Source: Escallonia rubra
Lineage: Eukaryota; Streptophyta; Magnoliopsida; Escalloniales; Escalloniaceae
Direction: 5' to 3'
DNA: 64,000 nucleotides
Assembly (NCBI GenBank): GCA_033065855.1
Contig: JAVXUO010001306.1
Coordinates: 124,001 to 188,000 of the forward strand
Shown here one piece after another: positions 38,005 to 51,477 of the stretch. A program made the position numbers and the translations under genes. Below the pieces are notes generated by a model. The model saw nothing but the letters and a program-made list of their open reading frames with translations. It was not told the DNA's origin and ran no database searches. Numbering within the stretch: the stretch's first letter is position 1; every line of letters begins with the position of its first letter.

Positions 38005-38688
38005 CAATTAAGTCGGCAACTAACTTAATAAGTACAACATGCATAAATATATTTTTAGATTTTATATGCAACTCTATCTGTTAGGTTCTACTTTTATTTT
38101 TCTTTTCATACAAGAGAGTGTCTTTAGAAGTATAAAAGTTAAAATAAAGTCATAATCTATTTCTATGTTGCCAAGGTAGAATATCGAATACTTATGAGTA
38201 TAATTACTCCTAACATAAGAACGCCATAGAAAAAGATTTGTTCATAGTTTTTTCAACAATTAGTTCATTTTAAATCATGCTCTAACCAGAATTTAGATAA
38301 ATACTTTTGCTTATATGAGAGTTATGTGAGCGCCTATTTTTACACCTCAATACTTGTCCAGACCTTATTTCGTGACAGAAAAAATAAACTTTCTCCATAT
38401 TTACTTTTTAAGTATCATAGAGCTTTAGTTCTACTTTATCTTTTTTATGTATTTTATATTGAACTTGTATATTATGATGTTTCAACATTTAACCAGCACG
38501 ATTGCATATGATAGCACAAAAGTGAGCAAATCTGACCCAAAGTAAACCAAAACTTTTAATCAACAAGTATACCAAATTAGATTCATCTTCAATTGTACCA
38601 AGATTATCAATAAGTTGGAATCCGGCTTAACTTTAAGATAGCTAACTTACTTTTTTTATGCATAATTTTATTTTCTAGATGTACATGT

Positions 38689-38760
38689 GGAGTTGATCAA
38701 TTGATAGCGCCGGCAACTTAAGCTAAGTTAACGCGATCTGACTGTCCATCCTTTGATATA
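38689..38760 (+). repeat. Single divergent end related to the MULE2 terminal repeat
   Basis: 'ggagttgatcaattgatagc' (38689-38708) followed by a small hairpin (AACTTA/TAAGTT) and 'aacgcgatctg', 'ctgtccatcc' aligns in order with the MULE2 end ('ggagctgatccgttgatagc', GCTAGC hairpin, 'gcgatctgg', 'ctgtccatcc'). No partner was found nearby. Probably a relict of a related element. Confidence 0.55.
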
Positions 38761-38874
38761 CTTTCCTTCCCGCGTAGTATATAGATAGACAAGTTCATTC
38801 TTGAACAAGCAAGAGTTGCACTACACATATTAAACTTCATAATTCACATATCTGATCACTCTTTCAAATATTCA

Positions 38875-39956
<1,082 letters not shown>

Positions 39957-39970
<14 letters not shown>

Positions 39971-42095
39971 CCATCAGATGATCGTTCATGTAACATCACA
40001 TATCCTTTAGAATTTTTTGGATATCTAATGAATATGCATTTCTGACCTTTAGGACCTAATTTTCCATGAGGATGGGATGTTACGTGCACATATCCTGCCA
40101 ACCCCCAAGGTCCTGGCGACCCCTAAGGTCGCAAGAAGTCTAATTTCGGTTTACTGCATGTCCACAACTCATATGGAGTAGGTGTAACTGACTTAGAGGT
40201 GACTCTGTAAGGATGTAGGCCGCAGTAAACAAAGCGTCTCCCCAAAAATTAATTGGGAGATTAGCATGCGCCATCATCGACCTAACCATATATAGCAAAG
40301 TACGATTCTTTCTTTCCGCTACACCATTTTGTTGCAGAGTGCCAGGAATCGTCAATTGCCTTATGATGCATTTATTTTCATAGAGCATATTAAATTGCTC
40401 AAATAAGTATTCACGACCTCGATTAGTACGGAGAATTTTAAGGTTCTTCTCCGTTTAATTTTCTACAAGATTCACAAATCGATTTGAAGCAATCTAATGC
40501 TTAAGACTTGTGAGCGATAAGATAAACATAACCGAATCGTAAGCAGTCATCTATAAATGTGCTAAAATAGTTAGCACCATGGCGTGCCCTAACATTCATT
40601 GGTCCACAAATGTCCGAGTGGACTAGCTCCTAGGGAGACGTAGCTCTTTAGCCTTACCAATAGGCTTTCAAATAGCCTTGCCAGCTAAGCAAGATTCGCA
40701 TGTTGGCAAGTTAACTTTGGAGAGAGGACCTAAAAGTCCTTCTCTAGCCAACCTTGTCATACGATCTTGTCCTATATGACCAAGTCTATTATGTCATGTA
40801 ATAGAAGAAAATGCATCATCTTTATTACTAGAAATCATATATGTATCGTAATACAAATTGTCATCAATATCTAGTACATAAAAAGCCATCAACGATATGT
40901 GTCCACTACTATACAGTACGGAATCGAAATAAAGGCTAATAAAGTATACACTGAAACTGAAAGAAAATCCTAGTCCGGCCATCGCTACTACAGACATCAA
41001 GTTTCGTCGAACTCCATGTGAATATAGCACATCGTAAAAGAATAAAGAGCGACCAGCCTTCATCTTGAGTTGGTAGGTTCTAATTCCCACCACTTCTACA
41101 CTAGTGTTATTCCCTATGTAGATATGCTGACTCCATTTAGAAATTTGACGGTACTCGATGAACCATACTCGGTCTCTCGCAACATGTCTTCTTGGTCCTG
41201 TATTAACAATCCAATTAGGAAGGGAATGAGTAACCAATACGTGACTGCAAACGAAGCAATCAAGCTGAGAGTAAAGGTTAGTCTGTACCTTCTTCGGCTC
41301 CATGCATTCACGGGCGAGGTAACCAGGCTTCTTACAATTATAGCATTTCAGCTTAGACTTATCCTTTTCTCTTGCGCGATTCTCCATCTCTGCCTTGGTT
41401 TGCCTTATCCTGCCTTTTGCGCTTGGATTTAGAGCCCTTGCGCTTGCTAGAATCGGCAACAAACACAGAGGCATTGCCTCTTAGCCTCTAACTCTAGATG
41501 ATGCGACAATTGAGCAAAAGTTTTAATGCTTTCATTGTGCATCATAGTGAGTTTCATCTGATCCAAAGAATCAGAGAGAGCGGAGCACTGCGAGTATCTG
41601 TTGTTCATCCGAGAGATTGTTGCCTACTACTTTAAGATTGCGAATCATAGCCGACATCTTTCTAGGATGGTCGACCATTTTCACATTAGGAGCCATCTTA
41701 TAAGTCTCAAACTTAAGAGGTCAAGGCACACAACCTTGTTGCTGAAGTGCCTGCAAAAGCCAACTTTAAGGCATTCCATAACTCTTGAGCGGTCTCGTAA
41801 CTCTCGAATTGGCCAATAAGATCGTTATGCATTTAGTTCAACATATTGAAACGTGCAATTCGATCCTTCTTCTCCAATCTTGATAGGTTTCCATGTCACG
41901 CTTATGTTGGGCGGTATCACCCTTTTTAGGCATGGTCATGATGTGGGTTATTGTTTCCAAGACATCTCGCTCATTGAGGAGATAATGGATCTTACGATGC
42001 CAATCGTAGTTATTGCCATCCACTTTCTCAATTTTGGCGAGGTCCGCAACAATGTTTGTAGAGGCTATTTCACTACATTTAAAATGCACATATAA
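39957..42095 (-). mobile_element. Truncated copia retrotransposon (gag to post-integrase), degenerate
   Basis: Read on the minus strand: gag ('KIEKVDGNNYDWHRKIHYLL', 42030), zinc knuckle 'CYNCKKPGYLAREC' (about 41350), protease region with 'IVNTGPRRHV' (active Asp changed to Asn), GAG-pre-integrase and integrase fragments ('QQNGVAERKNRTLLYMVRSM', 40330), and post-integrase 'GPKGQKCIFIRYPKNSKGYV' (40060). Several stops and frameshifts. Reverse transcriptase, RNase H and both LTRs are absent. It ends abruptly at about 39957, where the protease pseudogene begins in the same frame. Confidence 0.85.
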
Positions 42096-42277
42096 ATATT
42101 AGCTCACACACATTATCCATATTTTACCGCACAACTGTACCCAAAAATAATATATACCCCAAAAACACAAGATCAAAACTTTCGCTAGGTTCATAATCAT
42201 CACCTATGTCCATAGATTAAATATTACTTCTTTAAGTTTATTGTGCACAAAATAGAAAGAAAAAAAAAGGAAAAAAA

Positions 42278-42282
<5 letters not shown>

Positions 42283-42323
<41 letters not shown>
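42283..42323 (+). repeat. TA microsatellite at the left edge of MULE2
   Basis: About 20 TA units directly abutting the MULE2 terminus. The right terminus also abuts a TA tract. Confidence 0.95.
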
Positions 42324-42325
<2 letters not shown>

Positions 42326-42590
42326 AGCTGATCCGTTGATAGCGCTAGCAAAATAGGAGATTTTGCTAGCGTGATCCAGGATGGACGGCCAAAATCTTTT
42401 TTTTTTTCAAAAGCTGTCAGCCGTCCGCTACATAGTGTAGCGGACGAAGCTTTTTACCAGATTGCCCCTCCTCCCTTGTCTGCTATACTGTATGGCAGAC
42501 AACTTTTTTGTCCTGACATGAGTCAGTCAAAAAGTTGTCCGCTACACTGTGTAGCGGATAACTTTTTGACTGACACGACTGACACACTTC
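42324..42590 (+). repeat. Left terminal inverted repeat of MULE2
   Basis: Matches the reverse complement of 51210-51480 with scattered substitutions. Contains the GCTAGC hairpin (42345-42371) and palindrome copies at 42423, 42478 and 42537. Confidence 0.9.
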
Positions 42591-43225
42591 CATTAATTTA
42601 TGTACCTTTATTTCTGCACACGTCAAAGTTGTCGCCAATACTGTCCGCTATACAGTATCGTGGACAGTATTGCCTATTCCCAAAAGATTCTAAGCTCTTT
42701 TAGCACAATTTTCTTCTCCTTCAGCCTCACTTGCTTCCATTTTCAGCTCCCTTCAAGCTTCGAGTAACACTTGCTTCAAGCTTCACTCAAACAAGGTAAG
42801 TTTGTGAATGGTGAAGTTTTCTTTATGGATTGACTGATAAAGTATAATTTTTTTTTGGACAAAAAAGTATAGATTTTTTGTGATGTTCTAGAAATTTGTC
42901 ACTCTATTCATCAATTTGTGATGTTCTAGAAATTGATTTGTTAACTTTAAGTCAATTCATTATAGTTAAATTCAATTTTTTTTAGGTTCGCTAACTTCGA
43001 AAAATTTATCCTAATTAAATTCGAATTTTTTGAGATATGTTTGCTGTATTTTGGCATGATGAATTTGTCTATTTATCTTAGTAATTTTAATTTGTTATGT
43101 TCAATAAATTAATAATTGTTAAATTGGAGACACTTTTGAGATTATGTATATGGTATATTTGTCATCCTAAATTGGTCTATTCACCAAGGTAATTTTGATG
43201 TAATATTTTCAGTTAGAAATGTCAT

Positions 43226-45562
43226 TTGATTGTTAAGCGTAGTATATTTCTACATAGGTCTTGTTTCACAATGTCTGATTTCGTGTCGAGCTCCAACACC
43301 CTCGTAGATGTTAGTGATCCGTATCTAGGACGAACGTTTCAAACATTGGAAGAAGCTGAAGAATGTTTTCAAGCGTATTCATTGAGGGTTGGTTTTGGCA
43401 TTAGAATAAAGACTACAAGAACAAGCAACGTAACAAAAAAGATATGCTCTCGCTTATACGAGTGTCATAGGAGCAGAAACCCACTGCAAAATGAAACACG
43501 TGTAGACAATGATGACAGTAATGACAAAATAGGATATTCGCGTAGAAGACGGGACTGCTTTGCGCGCACAAATTGCCAGGCCAAGATGTTCATAAGCTAT
43601 AAAACCAAGCAAGATCATTGGCTTATTACCAGCCTGGAACTGGCACACAATCACCCGTTAGTAACCCCTTCTAAAGTGAGTCAAATGCATCAACACAAGA
43701 AGATGAGTAAGGTTGCAAGGAGCCTGATTCAAACAATGAGCAATGCGCGGATATGACCTGCTGACATTGTTAATGTTCTTGCTGAACAGGCTGGGGGAAT
43801 TCAAAATTTAAACTTTAACACGACAGACGTTCGTAACGCGGTCCGAACCCATAGGCGAGCCACACATGATCTCAATGATGTTCAATCCACAATGAGCCTA
43901 TTGAAACGGATGCAGATGGAGGACCCGCAGTTTACCTTCAATTATAAACTTGACGACGAGCATCGAGTTAGTACAATTTTTTGGGTCGACGGTCGTTTGA
44001 GGCTAGCTTATAAGCATTTTGGGGATGTCGTGACTTTCGACACCACATACCGTACCAACAAGTACTCGATGTCGTTCGCTCCTTTCACAGGGGTCAATCA
44101 TCATTATCACTCTATCCTGTTCGGGTTCGCCTTGTTAAGGGACGAGAGTGAGAGTTCTTTTGAATGGTTGTTTAGGGCGTGGCTAGAAGCCATGAACAAC
44201 AAAGCACCGAACGTTATCATCACCGATCAAGATTTGGCAATGAAGAAGGCTATTGCTACTATCTTCCCAGATACTCGACACAACTTGTGCACTTGGCACA
44301 TAAGTAACAAATACCCTGAACGTTTCCATCACGTGTATGCAAAGTATCCAGACTTTAAATAGGACTTTGAAAAGTGCGTTAATAAGTCGTTAACGATTGA
44401 GGAATTTGAGGAGAGGTGAAAAAATATTGTTGATGATTACTCATTGCAAGACAACGAGTGGCTCCAGCACTTGTACGAGCTCAAAGAGTAATGTATTGGC
44501 GTTTACACGAGGTATTTTTCTACGGGCATGAAAACGACGGGCATGAGTGAATCTATGAATTCCTGGTTCGATAGTTATATGGGTACAGCTACGAATTTGA
44601 AGAGTTTCGTCACATCCGCACAAAAAACAGTTGCCTCTTTATTCGTGAAAGAAAGGGCTGTAGACTTTGCAAGCATGTACAAACAAAGGAGAAGGTTTCT
44701 TGAGCCCCGTTGGAGCTGAACGATGCAAAAGTCTATACGAAGGAGATCTTCCTGGTGTACCAAGTAGAGCTGCAAAAATCGGGACGATACAATATAAACA
44801 AGGTGGCAAAAAAGTCTACGCGTGAGTACAAGGTTTATTCGCTTGTGAATGACCTCGTCCCTGAGAAGCTACGCGGAATGTATACGGTGAGCCACGACAC
44901 ATTGACGGATTCGGTGACATGTGTTTGCAAGAAGTTTGAGTTCCATGGAATCCTGTGTAGACACATTCTGTGGTTTTTCACCCAGAAGAATATCAAGACA
45001 ATCCTCAATAAATATGTCCTGCCACAGTGGACGAAAGGTGCAAACAGGTTGTATGGTACCATTGTCTTTCCGAAGCACCCGTATACTGACTTTGAAGAAT
45101 CAGAGACGTTGCGGTACAATCATCTGGTGACAATGTTCACCCGTTTGTCCGTAAAAGGTGCTGCTACAATGGCCGGATATAAACATCTCCTCGAGGTAGC
45201 TCAGCAGCAAGATCCCATTGTCGACCAGTTGGAAATAGCTTCAGTCAGCAATGCGGTTGACACTGAGCCTACAATGGGATCAGAAGATGACAAGCTGGGG
45301 GAGGAAGACGGCAATGATATCCGGCCTTTCGATCTAATTATATCACAAACGAAAGGCCGTAAGAGATCTACGATGATGAAGAGCTCTATTGAACAGGCAA
45401 CTCAACCTAAAAAGCTGAGAAGGTGTGCATTGTGCAACAAAATGACCAACCATGAAAAATAGAACCATTACAAGGCACTGGGGATAAGTCTAGGGGGTTT
45501 GCAAAACGAGGAAGAAGATGATGCCGAAGATGAAGAAGAAGAAGATGCAGTGGACCTTTAAT
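43226..45562 (+). pseudogene. MULE2 transposase, FAR1-like, multiple stops and one frameshift
   Basis: The ATG at 43271 ('MSDFVSSSNTLVDVSD') is the probable start. FAR1-type domain: 'GRTFQTLEEAEECFQAYSLR', 'GFGIRIKTTRTS', 'CSRLYECH'. DDE core: 'VVTFDTTYRTNKY', 'IITDQDLAMKKAI', 'LCTWHISNKYPERF', 'GMSESMNSWFDSYM'. SWIM finger: 'CVCKKFEFHGILCRH'. C-terminal 'CALCNKMTNHEK' and an acidic tail ending at 45562. Stops: TGA 43754, TAG 44360, TGA 44417, TAA 44489, TAG 45460; a frameshift lies near 44705. Every stop fits a C-to-T or G-to-A change of a Gln, Arg or Trp codon. More decayed than the MULE1 gene. Confidence 0.88.
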
Positions 45563-45715
45563 TTTTTGTATAAGCCATCAAGTCTGTTTGACATTTGTAA
45601 TTTTTTTTTGTAATTTTTTTCCAATAATCTTTCGACCGAAGACTGGAATTTTATTTTGGATGGACCTATGAAAGCCATCAAATCTAAGTTTAAGTTTTTT
45701 TTTTCTATTTGCCCC

Positions 45716-45946
45716 GTCCGCTACATAGTGTAGCGGACGAAGTGCATTTTCTTATCTTATGCAGTCTTAAAACTCCAACACTTATAAATTTTTTGGTGTT
45801 CTTTATGTCTGTCACACAATGTAGCGGACGGCTTTGCAGAGTTTAGAAATTTTTTGGTGTTCTATGGGTCCGCTACACAATGTAACGGACGGCTCTGTAG
45901 AAATTTTTTTTGGTGTTCTTTGTGTCCGCTACACAATGTAGCAGAC
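45716..45946. repeat. Palindrome cluster after the MULE2 transposase
   Basis: Four copies of the 23-nt GTCCGCTAC-N5-GTAGCGGAC palindrome or variants at 45716, 45807, 45868 and 45924, about 150-380 bp after the transposase stop. Spacers share 'aattttttggtgttct'. Likely in the 3' UTR. Confidence 0.9.
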
Positions 45947-45989
45947 GTCTCTGCACAGTTTAAAACTCCAACACATCACTAAAACTCCT

Positions 45990-46905
45990 ATTAAATATTA
46001 ATCAGATCGGCCATTGTTCTTTCTCCCGTTTCTCTATTAGTCTCGAACATCTCACCCACCCGCGACCCCCTCTACGGTGACCCACATCTCCGGCGACACC
46101 ACCTTCCTCCCCCCGACGCCGCGCCACCTCAGGCGACAACCTCATCCTCCCCTCAACGCCACGGTGCCTCCAGCAACATCCCCGTCCTCCCCCCAACGCG
46201 GCGCCACCTCTAGCGACAGATCCGTCCTGATGGCTTCTGCTTCGGTGAACATGGACATTTCAGTCGGCAGACAGTTTTTCAAGGTCATGATGCCTGGTTT
46301 TCATACAGAACTTGTAGGCCATCCTTCTTTCTCTGTGTTTTCGTGTGTGTTAAAAGTTTTATCTTTGGTTAAAAACTTACATGTCTTACTGTATTATGAA
46401 TATGTTAGGCCATACCGGTAGCCTTTTGTAGATTGCTTACCACAATGAGATCAAATAAAGCAACTTTAACCAGCTGCAAGGGGTCATGGCTTGTTAAAAT
46501 CAAGAAGAAGCGCGGCCAAGAGGAAATTTGTTTCGAATAGGGTTAGAACAAATTCGTGCAGCAGCATGACCTCCATCTAGGGGACTTTATAATCTTTGAA
46601 CACATGGGGCATATGAGTTTTCAAGTGCTGGTGTTTGATCAAAGCACTTGTGAAAAAGCTTTCCCCCAATGTTGAACTCTGAGCCCTAATTAAACCCTAA
46701 ATCAAATTAATCGCATCGGATATGTGCATTTTGAACAATTTTGTGTTATTTGAACATTGATTATTTGTTTGATAATTTTAGGTTCTTAATTGTGCATTTG
46801 AGAATTGTGATTATTGATCGATGATTTTAGGTTGTTAATTGATGATTTTTTATTGTTAATCGTGCATTTGAGATATTGAGATTGTTGATTCCGTCGCTAA
46901 TTTAT
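45990..46905 (+). other. MULE2 middle segment, possibly captured gene piece
   Basis: Between two palindrome clusters. 46060-46230 is C-rich and encodes only low-complexity Pro/Ser/Thr. 46230-46660 includes phrases like 'MDISVGRQFFKVMMPGF' (46251) and, in other frames, 'GSWLVKIKKK' (46485) and 'FIIFEHMG' (46590), which resemble the start of a plant B3 DNA-binding domain. I think a B3 fragment was captured here, in broken frames with at least one intron-like gap. Confidence 0.4.
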
Positions 46906-46911
46906 AACCAT

Positions 46912-47469
46912 GTCCGCTACATAATGTAGCGAACGGCTCTGCAGAGTCTTAAAACTCCAACACTTAGAAATTTTTTGGTGTTATTTATGTCCGCTACACA
47001 ATGCAGCGGACGACTCTGCAGAGTCTAAAAACTCCAACACTTTGAATTTTTTTTTCTATACGTCCGCTACACTGTGTAGCGGACGGGGCAGCAGAAACCC
47101 TGAACTCTAACACTTAGAATTTTTTTTATACGTCCGCTACACTGTGTAGCGGACGGCGCAGCAGAAACTCTGAAATCCAACACTTAGAAAAAATTTTGTT
47201 TTCTATACGTCCGCTACACTGTGTAGCGGACGGCGTAGCAGAAACTCTAAACTCCAACACTTAAAAAACTTTTTGTTTTCTAAACGTCCGCTACACTGTG
47301 TAGCGGAAGGCGCAGCAGAAACTTTGAACTCCAACACTTAGAAATTTTTTTGCTTTCTATACGTCCACTACACTTTGTAGCGGACGGCGCAGCAGAAACT
47401 CTGAACTTCAACACTAAGAAAATTTTTAGGCCTACGAGCGTTCGCTACACTGTGTAATATGTAGCGGAC
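46912..47469. repeat. 77-bp tandem array, each unit with the 23-nt palindrome
   Basis: Palindrome copies start at 46912, 46989, 47062, 47132, 47209, 47286, 47363 and 47440 (spacing 70-77, mostly 77). Several copies are perfect: GTCCGCTAC, ACTGT, GTAGCGGAC. The rest of each unit reads 'ggcgcagcagaaactctgaa', then 'ctccaacacttag', then a T run. Lies about 230 bp beyond the stop of the converging PMD-Ulp1 gene. Confidence 0.95.
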
Positions 47470-47701
47470 GGTGCAACAGAAACAATTTATAGGACTGTCC
47501 CCCAATTTTTTTTCCCACCATTCAATCATTCAATGAGAGCAAAAAAATCCAAATATATACGTCAACTCAAATCAAATGTCAACTGATTTCAACACAAATC
47601 AGTCAAATCAATCATCTTCAACACAAATCAAATCATACCAATGACAGCTTTCATAAAAATAATCAAGATTTATTAAAAAAACTGATTCGAATGTTACAAT
47701 G

Positions 47702-50700
47702 TCAACTGGGGTCCTCATGTTGAGCCGGATTCTTGTCCTTAGACGGATTTTCAATAAACCTAACCGCTCTAGGCCGGCCTTTCATAATATGCCAAGCTAT
47801 CCTATATTTAAAGCCTTCTACGCATTCTTGACTCCAGACGGCCGCCTTGAGGCTCTTAGACCGAAAAATGTAATCCATGTACATGCAGACGAAGACGTCG
47901 CAGTCCGAAGTATTATGTTGCTTGGGCCTCCCCTTCTTCAATCGGAATTGGAGCTTTGGCCGCGCCGGTTCTCTTACATCACGGATAGAGTGGACCATGG
48001 CACAAAATAGATTTTGCGAAAAATAGAAAATGGCGTAAGACACGAGTTAACATTTACAATTGGCAAGTTACAATAAGTATTAAACAACAATCGTAAGATT
48101 ACCATAGCATCCAACTGGGCTTTGTACATCTGCAACACATGCATGTGGATGGTATCGTCGTGGAGACTGTCAATGACTGATATGATTTTTTGTGTTGGTT
48201 CATAGCAAACCAAGTATCAGTGGCTTTCCCCTAAAAATGAGATTAGAAACACGTCGGCAACCCTTGCGCTCACTGGACTATCCCTAGTAAGATACGCTCG
48301 TAGGTTAGCGGACGGTCTCCACTCGTTCAACTTTTTCTTCCCCCTTCGATCGACCCACTCACGCCATTCAGATACTAGGAGGCTATGAAAAAAAACATCC
48401 AACATAAAAATGCCTGGATACTCGTTAAGCCGCTCCCGACCACTTTGCTTCAGAATCTCCACGTAGGTAGAGATGACACTGTTGTCTAACCAATCCCTCG
48501 GAGCTAGGGATGACATTTCTCCCCACGAGCAACAGTAATACATGTTCTCCGGATGATCCACACTATACGACGCTTTGTCTCGGGCGGGGGGGGGGGTGTT
48601 AAAATAACGCTATCGGATTATTTGGCATTTATGCGGCTTTAGGGCCTTCAATGGATGCCCTTTGCGATATTGCCCTCGGGGGTCGACCGAGGGATATTGC
48701 CCTCCTTCAGCAACAGATGGTCCCGCCCACGGGACAATGGACAGTGTCTCGGATAGACTGATGTTTCTGAAACCCCAGTCCTGCGTGACTTGACTCTAAG
48801 AGAGGGGTTAGGGTTCCGAGTCCGGAAGCAAAGAGAATGAGGGCGCACTGTACACTTCCCACGGCGCTTGAGCCTGGCCCATGGTACTTGGCATTCCCCA
48901 ATCACCACCTATTCCCGATATAGAGGGACCACCGTATCCCTGGCTCACCCCCGAAGTCAATCCCGAGGGATCACCGTATCCCTCGCTCACGTAAGGGGCC
49001 TGCTACCCCAGATAACCTATTCCCGGGCTGACGCCCGAAGGCTGTCCTGATGCTTGGCACAAAAAATTCCCGCAGCCAAACTCCAACGCATTAGCCTGTT
49101 GGCGAAGCTCCTCTCCCATTGCATCCATTAGATCCCTCCGCTCGCTCAACTTCTGAAAGAAAGCGAGCGAGGCATTAACCTACATCTCCAAAGAGATAAT
49201 AAATAAGTAACTTCAAACACCAACTTAAAACCATCAAATTCAATTAAAAGCAGTTGTTGGGAAACTTACCAGATCATATGCCATACGCTCATCGATCTGA
49301 CCCCTAGGGTGGTACCTCTCCCCGCGTTCAAACCTTACTGGGGCTACTCTCCTCCGGGTGATGCGGTAGTACCACTCATTGTACTGTTCGGTGCTGATCA
49401 CGGGGTCAAGCTCCGACACAATGGCCGTCAGCGTGTCTTGCCAGGAATTCCAAACCTCAATTTCTTGTTCGCACAAGTCGTGAGCATTTGCATTGCCAAA
49501 CTGTCCGACACCCGGTGAGTTCCTGTTAACCCTCATATCCGGGGCATCGGCTGGGAACCCCTGCAGGCAGTCAAAATGGCGCATACTGCAATCTGGCAGC
49601 TGCCACTCTGTGACCTCAAAGTGGATCAGGGGTGTGCGTTGCAACCCGAAGAGCGTGAAGACGAACGACTCTCCCACCCGTCGCGCCAAACATTTGTACA
49701 ATGCCCAACGCATCTGGCCCGAAGATAGCGAGTCGAGCTCCCCCCGATAGTATGTAATGTTGTGATGGGGATCGTCTCTCCTCGGGTAGTGGTTGTCCTT
49801 CCGGTAGTACTCCCAGGCGCATAACCGAGGCCACACATTATCGGTTTCATCCCTACGCCTGGGTGCGCCGGTAGCAAGGTGTTCATAAGACCACACCTGA
49901 GAGCAAAGACAAATTATATAAAGTATCGTCAAAATTTATTGTCGATTCAACAAAAAAAAATCTAACACGTAATCAAGATTTATATGATATACCTGCAATA
50001 GCGAAAGACATGCACATACAGCTTTAGAGTCGGGCCTCGTTGCCTTGTGCAATGCTTGGTACAGGTACGCAAGAGTTGCTGCACCCCATGCATAATCCCC
50101 AACCTCCCGCAGGTTACCCAACAACGGTAAATATTTCACGCTGACCGTGTTCTTCAACGTCGTTGGGAATAAAATTGCCCCCATCACCCACAAGAGAAAG
50201 GCTTGTGTGTACAACACAAGCATCTCGTCCGTGTAGTTTTCTGGCAAAACCTTGTAGGTATCTACCAACCACTTCAACTTTATACCACCAGTGCTAAATT
50301 GTTCCTTAGGTATCGAAGTGAAGAAGTTCCTAGCGGTTCTCTTATTCGTTGCTTCCGACGGAGGAGCAATTACCGGCCGCCCCGTCACCGGTAACCTTAA
50401 GATGAACCCTACATCTTCTAGGGTAATTGTCATCTCTCCGAGAGGGAAGTGAAACGTATTCGTTTCACTTCTCCACCTTTCAACAAGGGCACCTATTAAG
50501 TGTCGGTCAAGGTGTTGAAAGATCTGCCCATGCGTGAAAATCCCAAACCCAATCCCACGAGGTAATCTTTTCTGGTATTTGTTCAATTTCCAGGCTTTGA
50601 AATTATCGGATACTTCTACAGTGTTGAGAAGTGCTCTTTACTACGAATTAATAAATAAAATTTAAGCAAAACAAACGGTATACAACGTTCGTAAGAATAA

Positions 50701-50830
50701 GAAAGTTGATAAAATAAGTATCTTACTCCACCATCTCATATGAGCGTACTGATATGGTTTGCTTGGTCGTATAATACGGAGGAATCTTCTCGACCAGGGT
50801 TAAAATTTATTTTTTGCAACAGAAATTATG
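47702..50830 (-). pseudogene. PMD-Ulp1 fusion gene of MULE2, five or so exons, broken
   Basis: Minus strand. A short first exon near 50715-50830 ends 'SSVLYDQANHISTLI', then a stop (TGA in place of CGA). Mobile-domain exons: about 50625-49994 ('LVERWRSETNTFHFPLGEMT', 'GIKLKWLVDTYKVLPENY') and 49896 to about 49270 ('VWSYEHLATG', 'TPLIHFEVTEWQLPD'). The next exon (about 49180-48096) holds a Gly/Ser/Pro linker with stops, then the Ulp1 domain ('SSLAPRDWLDNSVISTYVEI', 'FLGESH', 'ISVIDSLHDDT'). The last exon (about 48015-47702) has the Cys motif 'QHNTSDCDVFVCMYMDYI', where the usual Gly after Cys is Asp. TGA at 48213-48215 replaces the Trp next to the catalytic His. Architecture equals that of MULE1. 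Confidence 0.82.
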
Positions 50831-51012
50831 GAAAAACGGTAAGGTTGGAAATAAAGGATTGGTTTGTGAACTTACGTGATTGATGAGACGATTAAAGGAT
50901 TTCTTGGAAAGAAATTGCGCAGATCTGCTTGCCAACGCCTGCTAGAAAAATTTGTGAGAAGAAAGAATGAATAAGAGTTTCGAAGTTAGGTTTGTGTGTA
51001 TATATATGTTAC

Positions 51013-51367
51013 GTCCGCTACATAGTATAACGGACAGTAAAAACCGTCTGTGACACAGTATAGCGGATAGTATTTATTTAGTATTTATTTACAGATTGTT
51101 CGCTACACAGTGTCGCGGACGGGGGGATAAGGACAAAGTAACAGTCATAACATTCGTGGGGCGACAGGACTGATGTGACAACTGTCAGGGGGGTTGTGGA
51201 TGACTTGACCACCGTCAGTCAAAAAGTCGTCCGCTACACAGTGTAGCGGATAACTTTTTGACTGTTACATGCCAGGACAAAAAAGTTGTCCGTGAAACAG
51301 TATAGTGGACAAAGGAGGAGGGGCAATCAGGTAAAAAAAGCTCCGTCTGCTACACTATGTAACGGAC
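51013..51367. repeat. Palindrome cluster near the right end of MULE2
   Basis: Six copies at 51013, 51046, 51098, 51229, 51288 and 51345, most with one to four changes from the consensus. The last three fall in the terminal inverted repeat and pair with 42537, 42478 and 42423 on the left. Confidence 0.9.
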
Positions 51368-51477
51368 GACTGACAGCTTTTGAAAAAAAAAGATCTAGGC
51401 CGTCTATCCTTTCAGGATGGACAGCCAGATCGCGCTAGCAAAATCTCCTATTTTGCTAGCGCTATTAACGGATCAGC

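Noticed and set aside
42423..47469. Possible CRISPR or integron-type repeats because of the spaced palindrome
   Set aside because: Repeats lie within a plant transposon, spacers are repeated too, and no such system exists in plants.
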